Part shown: positions 27,307-36,011 of the stretch, in pieces
How the letters are laid out: every line of letters begins with the position of its first letter
Numbering within the stretch: the first letter of the stretch is position 1
NCBI GenBank assembly: GCA_000525675.1
Contig: CP002190.1
Coordinates: forward strand, 1,364,001-1,428,000
Direction of reading: 5' to 3'
DNA length: 64,000 nucleotides
DNA from: Bdellovibrio bacteriovorus W
GTDB taxonomy: Bacteria > Bdellovibrionota > Bdellovibrionia > Bdellovibrionales > Bdellovibrionaceae
Program-made: the position numbers and the translations under genes
Notes under the pieces: model-generated
What the model was told of the DNA's origin: nothing
What the model saw: only the letters and a program-made list of their open reading frames with translations
Databases searched by the model: none

Positions 27307-28971
27307 TTATGCTTGAGTGTCTCTCAATGCACGACGAAGAATTTTTCCCACGTTTGTTTTTGGTAATTCATCGCGGAACTCTACTTGGCGAGGAACTTTA
27401 TAGTTCGTCAGGCTTTTCTTAGCATAAGCGATAACTTCTTCAGCAGTAAGGGCTGGATCTCTTTTAACAACCACGGCTTTTACAATTTCACCGGAGTGTT
27501 CATCAGGAACGCCGATAGCAGCAACTTCGAGAACACCAGGGTGAGAAGCGATCGCGTCTTCGACCTCATTTGGATAAACGTTAAAGCCAGAAACTAGAAT
27601 CATATCTTTCTTACGGTCAACGATGCGCAAGAAGCCATCGTTATCAATCACGGCGATATCTCCTGTGTGTAACCAGCCATCTGTAAGAACTTTTGCTGTT
27701 TCTTCGGGTTGGTTCCAGTAGCCCTTCATGACTTGAGGACCTTTACAGATAAGTTCACCAGGTTCGCCCATTGGAACTTCGACATTTTGGTCATTTACAA
27801 GTTTAATATCTGTGCTTGGGAATGGAAGACCAATGGTTCCCACTCTGTCAGTGCCATCAATCGGATTGCAAGACACAACTGGAGAGGCTTCTGTTAAGCC
27901 ATAACCTTCAACGATAACGGCTTTAGTCATCTTCATCCATCTTTCAGCGACGGACTTTTGCAACGTCATGGCGCCAGCAACAGCGATCTTCATGCGATCG
28001 AAGTTTACTGTGGCAAACTCGGGATTATTCATAAGGGCATTGAAAAGCGTATTCACTCCAGCAAAGACAGAGAAAGGAGTTTTCTTAAGCTCTTTAATGA
28101 AGCCCGGAATATCGCGCGGGTTGGTGATAAGAATATTCTCAGCTCCGTAGCGAAGAAGACCTAGGCAGTTAAGAGTCAGAGCGAAGATGTGGTAAAGTGG
28201 TAGAGCCGCAATAGCGACCTCTTCACCTTCGCGAAGTTTTGGGATCATCCAATCTCTGATTTGTAGAACGTTTGCTAAAACGTTGCGATGCAAGAGCATG
28301 GCTCCTTTAGCGACACCTGTAGTTCCACCCGTGTATTGCAAGAAAGCGATATCATCTTGAGTGGTAGGAACTTTAACCATTGGTTTCTTAGAGCCAATCG
28401 CCAAAGCCTGACGGAAAGAGTAAGCGCTCGGGATGTTGTATGCTGGCACCATCTTTTTGATGTACTTAACAACTGAGTTTACCAGAATTCTTTTTGGAGT
28501 CGGGAAGAGGTCGCCGATCTCTGTGAGAACCACGCTCTCAATAGAAGTATTTTTTAAAATTGATTCCAGTAAGTGTGCGTAGTTCGCAAGAATGACCACT
28601 GCTTTTGCGCCAGAGTCTTTAAACTGATGTTGCATTTCTTTGGCAGTGTAAAGCGGATTTGTATTTACAACTGTAAGACCGACTTTAAGAGCCGCAAATA
28701 AAATAATTGGAAATTGAAGGACGTTAGGCATTTGGATCGCGATACGATCGCCTTTTTTGAGTTTGAGTTCGTTTTGTAAGAACGAAGCAAACTGATCCAC
28801 TTTTTGGTCAAGTTCCGTGAATGTAAGAGAAACTCCCATGTTCGTAAAAGCTTTTTTCGAAGTGAACATGCGGATGGACTCTTCGTAGATATCAACAAGT
28901 GAGCCGTACTTCGATAAGTCGACCTCTGGCGAAACACCTTTCGGGTAGTTTTTAAGCCAAATTTTTTCCAT
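27307..28971 (-). CDS. fadD: Long-chain fatty acid-CoA ligase
   Basis: 554 residues of the ANL superfamily. The AMP-binding P-loop YTGGTTGVAKGAML, GYGLTEASPV, TGDIAVIDNDGFLRIVDRKKD and the C-terminal Lys in PKTNVGKILRR are all present. It activates fatty acids to acyl-CoA with ATP and supplies the beta-oxidation pair seen at 49.6-53.1 kb. ATG at 28971 is chosen because GGAGG is 5 nt upstream. It is convergent with the HiPIP gene. Confidence 0.93.
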   Translation of the reverse strand: MEKIWLKNYPKGVSPEVDLSKYGSLVDIYEESIRMFTSKKAFTNMGVSLTFTELDQKVDQFASFLQNELKLKKGDRIAIQMPNVLQFPIILFAALKVGLTVVNTNPLYTAKEMQHQFKDSGAKAVVILANYAHLLESILKNTSIESVVLTEIGDLFPTPKRILVNSVVKYIKKMVPAYNIPSAYSFRQALAIGSKKPMVKVPTTQDDIAFLQYTGGTTGVAKGAMLLHRNVLANVLQIRDWMIPKLREGEEVAIAALPLYHIFALTLNCLGLLRYGAENILITNPRDIPGFIKELKKTPFSVFAGVNTLFNALMNNPEFATVNFDRMKIAVAGAMTLQKSVAERWMKMTKAVIVEGYGLTEASPVVSCNPIDGTDRVGTIGLPFPSTDIKLVNDQNVEVPMGEPGELICKGPQVMKGYWNQPEETAKVLTDGWLHTGDIAVIDNDGFLRIVDRKKDMILVSGFNVYPNEVEDAIASHPGVLEVAAIGVPDEHSGEIVKAVVVKRDPALTAEEVIAYAKKSLTNYKVPRQVEFRDELPKTNVGKILRRALRDTQA

Positions 28972-29074
28972 CAAATCCTCCAATGATTTCTGACCCTTAA
29001 AAGTTTAGAGTAAGTATTCTATAAGGGTAAAGTAAATTCTTGTTTTCATCGGGAGTATTTGTCAGACTTGATAT

Positions 29075-30289
29075 ATGTCTTGGTCCAACCGTCCGATGTC
29101 CTCATTCGTGATTTGCGCGTCTTTGGTGCTTTTGAGTGCTTGCACGCCCCGTTCTAATTCTGAAAAATCAGAGCCAAAGCTAGACTCCAAGCCACAGGTT
29201 ACGAAGAAAACCTCTAAAAGCGACGATTCATCTACGAAAGACAAAAGTCTTGAGATTGCAGTGAAATATTTTGAAACTGCGGATTCTATTCATCGTGAGG
29301 CGTGGTGGGTTCTGAGCGAACAACGTCTTCCCGTCGGGAAATCAGTCTTCGGGAAAGTGCAAAGGGCTTTGTTGTCCTCTCAAAACATCAAGCTCTCGAA
29401 TAAGTCCATGTTTCGTTGCGACCGCTATTTGACTCAAAGAGATGTAAAAGGACTTACAGGTTATCCGCAAAGCATTCTCGTATTTGAAAAGTGCAGTGAA
29501 AAGGCAGAAGCCAAAAAGCTTGCTTTGATTGAAAACCCACGTGAGGGACTGATTCAAGTGCGTTTTTACCCGATTGCATTAGAGGAAGTTCTTGGCACGG
29601 GGGCAAGTTTTTTAAATAAAGAGATTGCCTGTGAATTAAAGGGCGATGAGAAAGGCCTCTTAGTAGAGCTTGATTGCCGCGACTTTTCACAAGATCGCTC
29701 AAATACTCAGATGGTTCGCCTTGAAAAGTACCATTATAAAAAAGATCAAAAAAATATGATTCAACTGCGCGGAAAGATTTTTGAAAACCTTTCTGAATTG
29801 CGTTCAGTGGAAGCGAATATTCCACTCGACGGGAAAATTACTGTCACAGAAACGGAGCTTTATGCTCCTGAAGAAGAAGTTCCTGTGGTGGACCCTAAGA
29901 AACAAAGCCTGAATCAGGAAGCCAGTGCTAAGGCCGCAACACCGCACACAAAAGATGCAGCAACCCCTGGTGTAGCTCCTAGAGCCTTGCCGCAGGCGCC
30001 TCGCGGGCGAGGAGCACCGCCTCAACAAATAACGGATGCAGAAGTGGCGCAACTTCCTGAGCTTGGTCCAGAGGCTGTCACGCCTTTAAATCTTCCACCG
30101 CCGCAGGCGCAGGATCCAGCGGCATTGGGTGTTGAAACTTATTACGATGAAGACGGCAACCCCGTGATGTTCAATCCTCATGCGGCTGATCAAGGTTATC
30201 CTTCTGATCCAGATTATGATAGCTATCAAACGATGGAGCACGGAGAGCCGGTGCTCGCACCACGAGGAGGGGAAACTGATGGCAGATAA
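29075..30289 (+). CDS. Lipoprotein of unknown function with Pro/Ala/Glu-rich tail
   Basis: 404 residues. The N-terminal signal ends LLSACT, a lipobox (LSAC), so the protein is lipid-anchored. A Ser/Lys-rich linker follows, then a globular part with three or four Cys (FRCDRY, FEKCSEK, IACELK, LDCRDF). The last 130 residues are rich in Pro, Ala and Gly (APRALPQAPRGRGAPPQQ), then turn acidic (DPDYDSYQTMEHGE). I do not recognise a family. The ATG at 29096 is also possible. It overlaps the peroxiredoxin start by 11 nt, so they are likely cotranscribed. Confidence 0.7.
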   Translation: MSWSNRPMSSFVICASLVLLSACTPRSNSEKSEPKLDSKPQVTKKTSKSDDSSTKDKSLEIAVKYFETADSIHREAWWVLSEQRLPVGKSVFGKVQRALLSSQNIKLSNKSMFRCDRYLTQRDVKGLTGYPQSILVFEKCSEKAEAKKLALIENPREGLIQVRFYPIALEEVLGTGASFLNKEIACELKGDEKGLLVELDCRDFSQDRSNTQMVRLEKYHYKKDQKNMIQLRGKIFENLSELRSVEANIPLDGKITVTETELYAPEEEVPVVDPKKQSLNQEASAKAATPHTKDAATPGVAPRALPQAPRGRGAPPQQITDAEVAQLPELGPEAVTPLNLPPPQAQDPAALGVETYYDEDGNPVMFNPHAADQGYPSDPDYDSYQTMEHGEPVLAPRGGETDGR

Positions 30290-30764
30290 AACAACTTCTA
30301 CCGTTTCTTTAGGAAAGAAAGTAAAGAATTTTAAGGCGGCATCGTCTTTTGGGGAAAACTTCGAACTTAAAGACTATAAGGGAAAAAAGGTCGTTATTTA
30401 CTTCTACCCTAAAGACAGCACTCCAGGCTGTACAACAGAGAGTATCGAGTTTAATGAGAGCTTGGCTAAGTTTAAGAAACTCAATACGGAGATAGTTGGA
30501 GTTTCAAGAGACAGTTTGAAATCTCATGATAAGTTTATTTGTAAGTATGATTTGAAGTTTCAACTTTTGTCAGACGAAGATGAATCTGTTTGCCAGCTTT
30601 TTGATGTCATTAAAGAGAAAACTCTCTATGGCAAAAAGTTTATGGGTATTGAAAGATCGACGTTTGTTCTTGATGAAGATCAGAAGCTTGTTGGAGAGTT
30701 TCGCAAAGTGAAAGCTCAAGGACATGCTCAGCAAATCCTAGATTTCATTAAAGAGATGGAATAG
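30279..30764 (+). CDS. bcp: Bcp/PrxQ-type peroxiredoxin
   Basis: 161 residues. The peroxidatic motif is YFYPKDSTPGCTTES, with the active-site Cys. The usual resolving Cys five residues later is absent (CTTESIEF), so resolution may use a different Cys (FICKYDLKF or SVCQLF) or an external thiol. It reduces hydroperoxides. The start has a very strong Shine-Dalgarno (GAGGAGGGG) and overlaps the preceding lipoprotein gene end; a longer frame from about 30180 lacks family similarity. A terminator follows. Confidence 0.9.
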   Translation: MADKTTSTVSLGKKVKNFKAASSFGENFELKDYKGKKVVIYFYPKDSTPGCTTESIEFNESLAKFKKLNTEIVGVSRDSLKSHDKFICKYDLKFQLLSDEDESVCQLFDVIKEKTLYGKKFMGIERSTFVLDEDQKLVGEFRKVKAQGHAQQILDFIKEME

Positions 30765-30789
30765 GAAGACACAGTTTAGATTCTAAAAA

Positions 30790-30820
30790 GGCGAGGGCTA
30801 GAAAACCCTCGCCTTTTTTT
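30790..30820. terminator. Bidirectional terminator
   Basis: GGCGAGGG (30790-30797) pairs with CCCTCGCC (30806-30813). A tract upstream and T run downstream serve bcp and the convergent TDO operon. Confidence 0.9.
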
Positions 30821-31905
30821 TAGCTTTTAGTTTTAAAGTTCATGAGATCTGCAATGGACTCTGGGAGTGCAGGCACTTGAGAACTTGGAATAAAGAATGT
30901 GGTTAAGTTGAAGAAGTCTCCAAAGATTTTATGTTTGGAAGCTGCATCTGATAAGTACTTATGACCACTGGAACCACCCGTGCCAATCTTCTGGCCTAAC
31001 ATGCGCAATGCCATCAGAGCATGACGACTTCTCCATGTAGTCATAGCTTCGTCGATATCCAAAAGTGCGCGAAGAATTCTATAGGGAGTTTGTAGGATCG
31101 GTTGGTGACGGTAAAGAGGAATCAAGATCGCAGCATGCAAGGCCTTAAAGCTCAGACGATAAAGCCCCTGAGAGCGAAGCTCGTCATAGACTTTTTCATC
31201 AAACAGAGCATCGAAGCTTTTCAGAGCCATTTCGAGTCCTGCGATCGTTTTTTGTTTTTCTTCTTCAGTTAAGCGCGAGTTTTCTTTTACCACCTGAATA
31301 TCGTCGCCAAACATATTGTTAACAGCTTCTTTATACTTCTCCCACCAATTGAAGTTATCAGCCTGCAGGAAGGGTGTTCTTTCTAGCCACTTTTCAACGG
31401 AGTCAAAAAGAGAAGGGCCGTTGAGTACGTCCATAATTTCAGTCTGCTGCGAAGGTGAAAGAGCTTTGTAAAAAGGTGCTTGGTTGAATGCCAAACGATC
31501 TTCAATGCGTAGACCTAGTTTGGTCTCCATGAGGCGCCATTGATAACTTTGAAATCCAGATGCTGGGTAAAGCATATCGCGGAAATCCAAGAAGTCTAAA
31601 GGAGTCATTGTTTCTAAAACATCAATTTGGCCCGTGATCTGCTTAAGGATGGCAACGATTCTCTCAAGGCGAGCTGAACAAATGCCTAGTTCAGATTCGC
31701 TGATATGATTTTTTTGAAAAATCTCAAGAGTGGAGTCTAATTCGAAAAGGACTTGTTTAAACCAGATCTCATAGGTTTGATGAACCGTGATAAAAAGCAT
31801 TTCATCGTGAGCAGGTTTTTTATACTCATCACTTTTCGGATATTGAGCATCTAAAATTTGATCTAGTTTTAGGTAATCGTGGTAATGAACAGCAGGGTAT
31901 TTCAT
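30820..31905 (-). CDS. kynA: Tryptophan 2,3-dioxygenase
   Basis: 361 residues. EMLFITVHQTYEIWFKQVLF is the distinctive TDO heme-site signature, and PLDFLDFRDMLYPASGFQS follows; GTGGSSGHKYL is the C-terminal motif. It opens the indole ring of L-tryptophan to N-formylkynurenine using heme iron. It is longer than the roughly 300-residue proteobacterial enzyme, as in a subset of families. It is the last gene of a tight minus-strand operon and overlaps the PLP-enzyme gene by 4 nt. Confidence 0.94.
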   Translation of the reverse strand: MKYPAVHYHDYLKLDQILDAQYPKSDEYKKPAHDEMLFITVHQTYEIWFKQVLFELDSTLEIFQKNHISESELGICSARLERIVAILKQITGQIDVLETMTPLDFLDFRDMLYPASGFQSYQWRLMETKLGLRIEDRLAFNQAPFYKALSPSQQTEIMDVLNGPSLFDSVEKWLERTPFLQADNFNWWEKYKEAVNNMFGDDIQVVKENSRLTEEEKQKTIAGLEMALKSFDALFDEKVYDELRSQGLYRLSFKALHAAILIPLYRHQPILQTPYRILRALLDIDEAMTTWRSRHALMALRMLGQKIGTGGSSGHKYLSDAASKHKIFGDFFNLTTFFIPSSQVPALPESIADLMNFKTKS

Positions 31906-32927
31906 TTTGATAACTCCTTAAGAGCGTTGATAAAACCTTCGATGTCTTCAGTTTGAGTATCCCAAGAGGTCATCCAGCGGCATTCAAAAGTTCTCTCGTT
32001 CCAAACATAAAAAAAGTATTTTTCACGCAAGGGTTTAACCCATGCTTGAGGGATTTTAGCAAAAACAGCATTGCTTTGCGAGGGCACTGTTACTTCCACC
32101 TGCGAAATATTAGAGACCGCTTGATGGAGCTTTTGGGCAAGGCTTACAGAGTGTGAAGCGATGGATTTCCACAAATCGCCCTCGAGGTATTTTACAAACT
32201 GACAGGCAATAAAGCGAGTTTTTGATGGCAACTGAGCAGCCTGCTTGCGTAGATACTTAAAATCCTTAGCTAGATCTTTATTTAAAAAGATCACAGCCTC
32301 GCCCATCATGAGTCCGTTTTTTGTGCCGCCGAATGATACGACGTCGACTCCGAGATCTGTCGTCATTGCTTTAAAGGTTGTATTCAAACTGACAACGGCA
32401 TTGCTTAAGCGAGCACCATCAATATGCACGAACATCTTTTTTGATTTGGCCCAAGTGATGAGTTCTTTCAGTTCTTGTAGAGAATAAACGGTGCCTAATT
32501 CTGTTGGCTGAGTCAGAGATAAAACTTGCGCCTGCGAAAAATGCTGATCACCTCTGCGAATGTAATATTCTTCCAAGGCCTCGACAGAAATTTTGCCATT
32601 CTGCGTGGGGAGAGTGATGAGCTTGGCACCGGTAAAGAATTCAGGGGCTCCGCACTCGTCCACGTTCAAGTGAGAATTATCGGCACAGAAAATAGCTTGA
32701 TAGGAGGGAGTTATGGCCTTTAGAGCAAGGACGTTGGCAGCAGTGCCATTAAATACAAAAAACGTCTGAGCTTGCGGGCCAAAGTGTTCCTTAAAAAGAG
32801 TTTGCGCTTTTTCACTCCACGGGTCGGTTCCATAGGAAGGTGTATGCGCGATGTTGGCCTCTATGATGGCGTCCATCAGAAGCGGGTGGACACCGGAGTG
32901 GTTATCGCTTCCAAACCCACGCTGCAT
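31902..32927 (-). CDS. Low-specificity threonine aldolase-like PLP enzyme
   Basis: 341 residues, fold-type I PLP enzyme of the beta-eliminating lyase / threonine aldolase group. Motifs: FGSDNHSGVHPLLMDAI at the N terminus, FVFNGTAANVLAL, MFVHIDGARLSNA and SFGGTKNGLM with the PLP-binding Lys. The usual reaction is L-threonine to glycine and acetaldehyde, but paralogs vary. Next to TDO, an activity on a kynurenine-type substrate is possible but unproven. Overlaps TDO by 4 nt; 1 nt separates it from the ureohydrolase gene. Confidence 0.85.
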   Translation of the reverse strand: MQRGFGSDNHSGVHPLLMDAIIEANIAHTPSYGTDPWSEKAQTLFKEHFGPQAQTFFVFNGTAANVLALKAITPSYQAIFCADNSHLNVDECGAPEFFTGAKLITLPTQNGKISVEALEEYYIRRGDQHFSQAQVLSLTQPTELGTVYSLQELKELITWAKSKKMFVHIDGARLSNAVVSLNTTFKAMTTDLGVDVVSFGGTKNGLMMGEAVIFLNKDLAKDFKYLRKQAAQLPSKTRFIACQFVKYLEGDLWKSIASHSVSLAQKLHQAVSNISQVEVTVPSQSNAVFAKIPQAWVKPLREKYFFYVWNERTFECRWMTSWDTQTEDIEGFINALKELSK

Positions 32928-32928
32928 T

Positions 32929-33891
32929 TTAGTTTTCTTTCTTTAAGGTATCGAAAATAAATCTGTGTGCAATGAGCGCTGCAAGTTTTGCTGTGCGATT
33001 GTCTGGGTCGAGAGGGGGGGATACTTCGTAAATCCCCATGCCTCGCACGTCATGATTTGCAATCAACCAGTCAAGGCAAGGTAGGAACTCTTCGGCGCGT
33101 AGGCCTGTTGCCCAAGATTGGCTGCATCCTGGTGCTTCGCTAGAGTTAAAAGCATCAATATCTAAACTGATAAATACTTTTTTACCTGCATGGGCATCCA
33201 TGAACTCTTTCACACATGGCAATAGGCCTTTGGATTCCACGTCCTCCAGAGTGTAAACTTGAGCGCCTTTTTCTTGGGCCCAGCGTACATGAAATGCACT
33301 ATTGCATTGGTTTTGAATGCCGATCTCAGCAAAAGCAAATTTGCCAGCATAGTCCGTCAATGCGCGGAAGAACGGAGTTCCAGAGTTGAGGCCTTTGTCA
33401 GTTGGGCGAACATCCATATGAGCATCAAAGTTAAGTACAACGGCGTTACCGCCATGAACTTCAAGGAAGCCTGCTGTATCTACATATCCATAATCGTGGC
33501 CACCGCCGAAAGAGAGCCAGCGACGATTTTGCTTATTTAGAAGCGCAATGGTGTTTTTTCCATTTTCGTGGCGTTCTGCTAGAGAGTGAACACGATTGAT
33601 CATTTCGCCAAGATCCAAAATCTTAGGAAGTTTTTTTGCTTGCAGGTGAGGGGTCATTCTGTAGAGAAATCTACGAATTTCGCGAGGAGCTACTTGAGCT
33701 CCAGGGCGCCCACCATTGAGAGAAATACCATCGTCATCAGGATATCCTAGAATAGTGATATCGCTGGGATGTTGATCAAGCTCTTCAAGAATGACTTTAG
33801 GCAAGAGTTGGACGCACTCTCCGAGACGAGGATCCTCTTTATCGTTTTTGGTGAAAAGAAGATTCTTGTCGATGGGATGAAACCAAGCCAT
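32929..33891 (-). CDS. Ureohydrolase (arginase/agmatinase/formimidoylglutamase family)
   Basis: 320 residues. The binuclear Mn site motifs are complete: SFGGGHDYGY, VLNFDAHMDVRP and ISLDIDAFNSSEAPG. The family removes urea or formamide-like groups from guanidino or formimino substrates, and N-terminal YPDDDGISLNGGRPGAQVAPREIR is closest to formimidoylglutamase (HutG), which is a guess by eye. Its place upstream of TDO suggests a role in tryptophan or histidine catabolism. Gap of 2 nt to the next gene. Confidence 0.83.
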   Translation of the reverse strand: MAWFHPIDKNLLFTKNDKEDPRLGECVQLLPKVILEELDQHPSDITILGYPDDDGISLNGGRPGAQVAPREIRRFLYRMTPHLQAKKLPKILDLGEMINRVHSLAERHENGKNTIALLNKQNRRWLSFGGGHDYGYVDTAGFLEVHGGNAVVLNFDAHMDVRPTDKGLNSGTPFFRALTDYAGKFAFAEIGIQNQCNSAFHVRWAQEKGAQVYTLEDVESKGLLPCVKEFMDAHAGKKVFISLDIDAFNSSEAPGCSQSWATGLRAEEFLPCLDWLIANHDVRGMGIYEVSPPLDPDNRTAKLAALIAHRFIFDTLKKEN

Positions 33892-33893
33892 GT

Positions 33894-34475
33894 CTAGAGA
33901 TTATTCCATTTCTTAAGTTTAAGAACTTTATTGATCTTACCGCTTTCAGAATCGTAGATCTTCATCGTCGCTGTGTCTTTGCTAAATTGAATTGTTGCAA
34001 AGCTTGTCGAAGTTGAATCAGAGAGGAAAAGAACCCATTCTCTGCCATCGGAAGGAGTCACGCTATAGCGGTAGTTGATTGGATTTGCCACTGTGTATTC
34101 AGGAGCATTTTGGAAATTTTTAAGATTAATTGGGTAGTAGCTCATGCACTCAAAGTCTTTAACGTTGATGATGCCGTCGTTGCTATACCAGTAGCCCAAC
34201 ATTTTTTTGAGGCCGACGTAGTCAATATTGCTAACTGAAGCAATACAGTTCTCGTGATCTAAAGTACCCGTACCCGTAAGGATATCGCCAGAGCTTAATT
34301 TCTTTAAATTTTGAGAAGCATCTAAAGTCGTTGTCTCGATAAGGTAGCGAGAACACTTATTGTTTAGCTTTAAATAGACTCTATAGGCATCACGATCAAC
34401 AGAGCCTGTAAGGTTCGTTGTCGCCACAGCCATAGAACAAGAAATGGTGCTTAAAAGTATCACTAAGAGTCTCAT
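33894..34475 (-). CDS. Exported protein of unknown function in TDO operon
   Basis: 193 residues with a signal peptide (RLLVILLSTISCSMAVA). The mature part has beta-rich sequence with four Cys (NNKCSRYL, HENCIAS, FECMSY) and no recognised domain. ATG at 34475 is chosen because AAGG lies just upstream and the signal starts there. It sits inside the operon, between the creatininase-family and ureohydrolase genes, so it is probably expressed with them; why an exported protein is here is unclear. Confidence 0.65.
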   Translation of the reverse strand: MRLLVILLSTISCSMAVATTNLTGSVDRDAYRVYLKLNNKCSRYLIETTTLDASQNLKKLSSGDILTGTGTLDHENCIASVSNIDYVGLKKMLGYWYSNDGIINVKDFECMSYYPINLKNFQNAPEYTVANPINYRYSVTPSDGREWVLFLSDSTSTSFATIQFSKDTATMKIYDSESGKINKVLKLKKWNNL

Positions 34476-34513
34476 GCCCAACCTTGTTCCATGGCTCAGA
34501 AATGGGGTCAATA

Positions 34514-35233
34514 TTATTTAACTTCTAGCCTACGGCTTATTGCGTTAACTGCTAAATTAAACAGCACTTCTCCGTGTTTTGATGAAGATAAGCTCGGGTT
34601 TGACCCCATTCTTCCATCTGGAAAAGTTTCGCGGAAAAGCTGTGGGGACATTGGCCATTGGTGTTTGGCTACGGTCGGCTGGAAGTCCATTGAAGGCATT
34701 TTGGCGTAGGCCTCGGGATGGGTATACATCGTCACTGAAATTTCACCGCAAGTTGCATGAAAGCCATTTTCGTCGCCAAAAACTTTTTCTTCATATTCGC
34801 GAACTTCTGGAAGGTGCCACCAGTTGATCAATTGAAGATCCACGCGTTCATTGTCCATTTGGGCTTGGCAAAATGCTGTTGTAATAGGGGCAATGTTTCC
34901 ACCGTGACCATTTACAAACAAAATGCGCTTAAAACCATGCTTCATAAGTCCTTGAATCAACTCTGTGAGCACAAGCACGTAAGTCGAAGGGCTAAGGCTC
35001 ATTGTGCCAGCAAAGGCCATGTGGTGAACAGCCATCCCAAAACAAAGTGGAGGTGCCACTAGGATCTTTGACTGAAGTCCTGCTGCCTGGGCGATATGCC
35101 ATGCGGCCATGTAGTCAATTCCAATCAGGCCGTTAGGTCCGTGTTGTTCTGTAGATCCAACAGGAACGATAATGGTTTGTTTCTCTTTAAGATAAGCCTC
35201 CACTTGAGGCCAGCTCATTTCTTGTAAATTCAT
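34514..35233 (-). CDS. Creatininase family amidohydrolase
   Basis: 239 residues. The family motif PVGSTEQHGPNGLIGIDYM carries the Glu, His and Asp metal ligands, and FVNGHGGNIAPI the next His; CGEIS the last Glu. Creatininase relatives hydrolyse cyclic amides (creatinine) or formamide-type bonds, and MftE cuts a peptide. As first gene of a TDO operon it could be the formamidase acting on N-formylkynurenine (inference). It is the promoter-proximal gene of the operon. Confidence 0.85.
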   Translation of the reverse strand: MNLQEMSWPQVEAYLKEKQTIIVPVGSTEQHGPNGLIGIDYMAAWHIAQAAGLQSKILVAPPLCFGMAVHHMAFAGTMSLSPSTYVLVLTELIQGLMKHGFKRILFVNGHGGNIAPITTAFCQAQMDNERVDLQLINWWHLPEVREYEEKVFGDENGFHATCGEISVTMYTHPEAYAKMPSMDFQPTVAKHQWPMSPQLFRETFPDGRMGSNPSLSSSKHGEVLFNLAVNAISRRLEVK

Positions 35234-35363
35234 AGTCTCTTGCTCCTAGGCAAGAGCACACCTAAGATTATAGATGAAGTCTATCATTAACGATGCCTGT
35301 CACAGAAGAACTGTGGGGGAGCATAGGGAATGTGACAAAAGAAATAGAGTCAAAGGAGTACTC

Positions 35364-35912
35364 ATGAAATTAAAGGCGATTCTGGCAGGGGCTTTAGTTT
35401 TCTCTATGTTCGGAGCAACGAATGCTCTAGCACGTGGGACAGCAAATGGTGTTTTAGCGACATTGAGTGGGACGATTACGAAACATACTGTGAAGGTAGA
35501 AGGCCAACCAGAAAGTAAAGAAGATACTCTTCTTGGAGATATTAAGATTGGTTACTTGAATGGCAATGGTTTGTATCTTGGTGGACTTTATGGATTCGGG
35601 AATGTGTCGAATGATGATGGAGTCGGGAACTCTGGTGACTCTAAAGTAACGACTTACGGAGCATCGATCGGTTACGTTGGGGCGACGGGGTTCTATTTAA
35701 CAGGTCACTATCTTTTTGCTTCTAAATTTGATGACCTTGAAGAAGGCAATGGATTTCAAATTGACTTTGGACATCTAAGTAACGTGACATCAACTTTTGT
35801 TGTTGGGGTTCAAGTGTCATATAAATCTATGGAGTATAAAGTTCAGGACATTGGAACTAAAGTTAAAACAACAGACCTTTTCCCAATGTTAACACTTGGC
35901 TTCCTATTCTAA
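35364..35912 (+). CDS. Exported outer-membrane barrel-like protein
   Basis: 182 residues with a signal peptide (MKLKAILAGALVFSMFG...ALA). Many short amphipathic strands with Gly and aromatic residues (GNGLYLGGLYGFGNV, GYVGATGFYLTGHYLFASKF) and a terminal Phe (TLGFLF) fit an eight-stranded-type outer-membrane barrel. ATG at 35364 follows a strong AAAGGAGT; the frame from 35274 adds a non-signal N terminus. It is divergent from the creatininase gene. Confidence 0.75.
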   Translation: MKLKAILAGALVFSMFGATNALARGTANGVLATLSGTITKHTVKVEGQPESKEDTLLGDIKIGYLNGNGLYLGGLYGFGNVSNDDGVGNSGDSKVTTYGASIGYVGATGFYLTGHYLFASKFDDLEEGNGFQIDFGHLSNVTSTFVVGVQVSYKSMEYKVQDIGTKVKTTDLFPMLTLGFLF

Positions 35913-35948
35913 GATCTTAAACGTTGTTCGTGAAAATTAATTACTAAA

Positions 35949-35983
35949 CAAAAGCCTTCCATTGAGAAGGCTTTTGTTTTTTA
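35949..35983. terminator. Terminator between barrel protein and HD-GYP gene
   Basis: CAAAAGCCTTC (35949-35959) pairs with GAAGGCTTTTG (35966-35976), followed by T-rich sequence. Confidence 0.85.
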
Positions 35984-36011
35984 AGAGCAGCGACTTCAAA
36001 ATAGTTTTCTA

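Noticed and set aside
16035-29430. Similar 17-mers near CCATGTTTTGTTGCGAC (16052) and CCATGTTTCGTTGCGAC (29407)
   Set aside because: One mismatch in 17 is expected several times by chance across 64 kb on both strands.
34501-34610. 11-bp inverted repeat AATGGGGTCAA / TTGACCCCATT at the end of the creatininase gene
   Set aside because: About one such pair is expected by chance in a window of this size, and one arm is coding.
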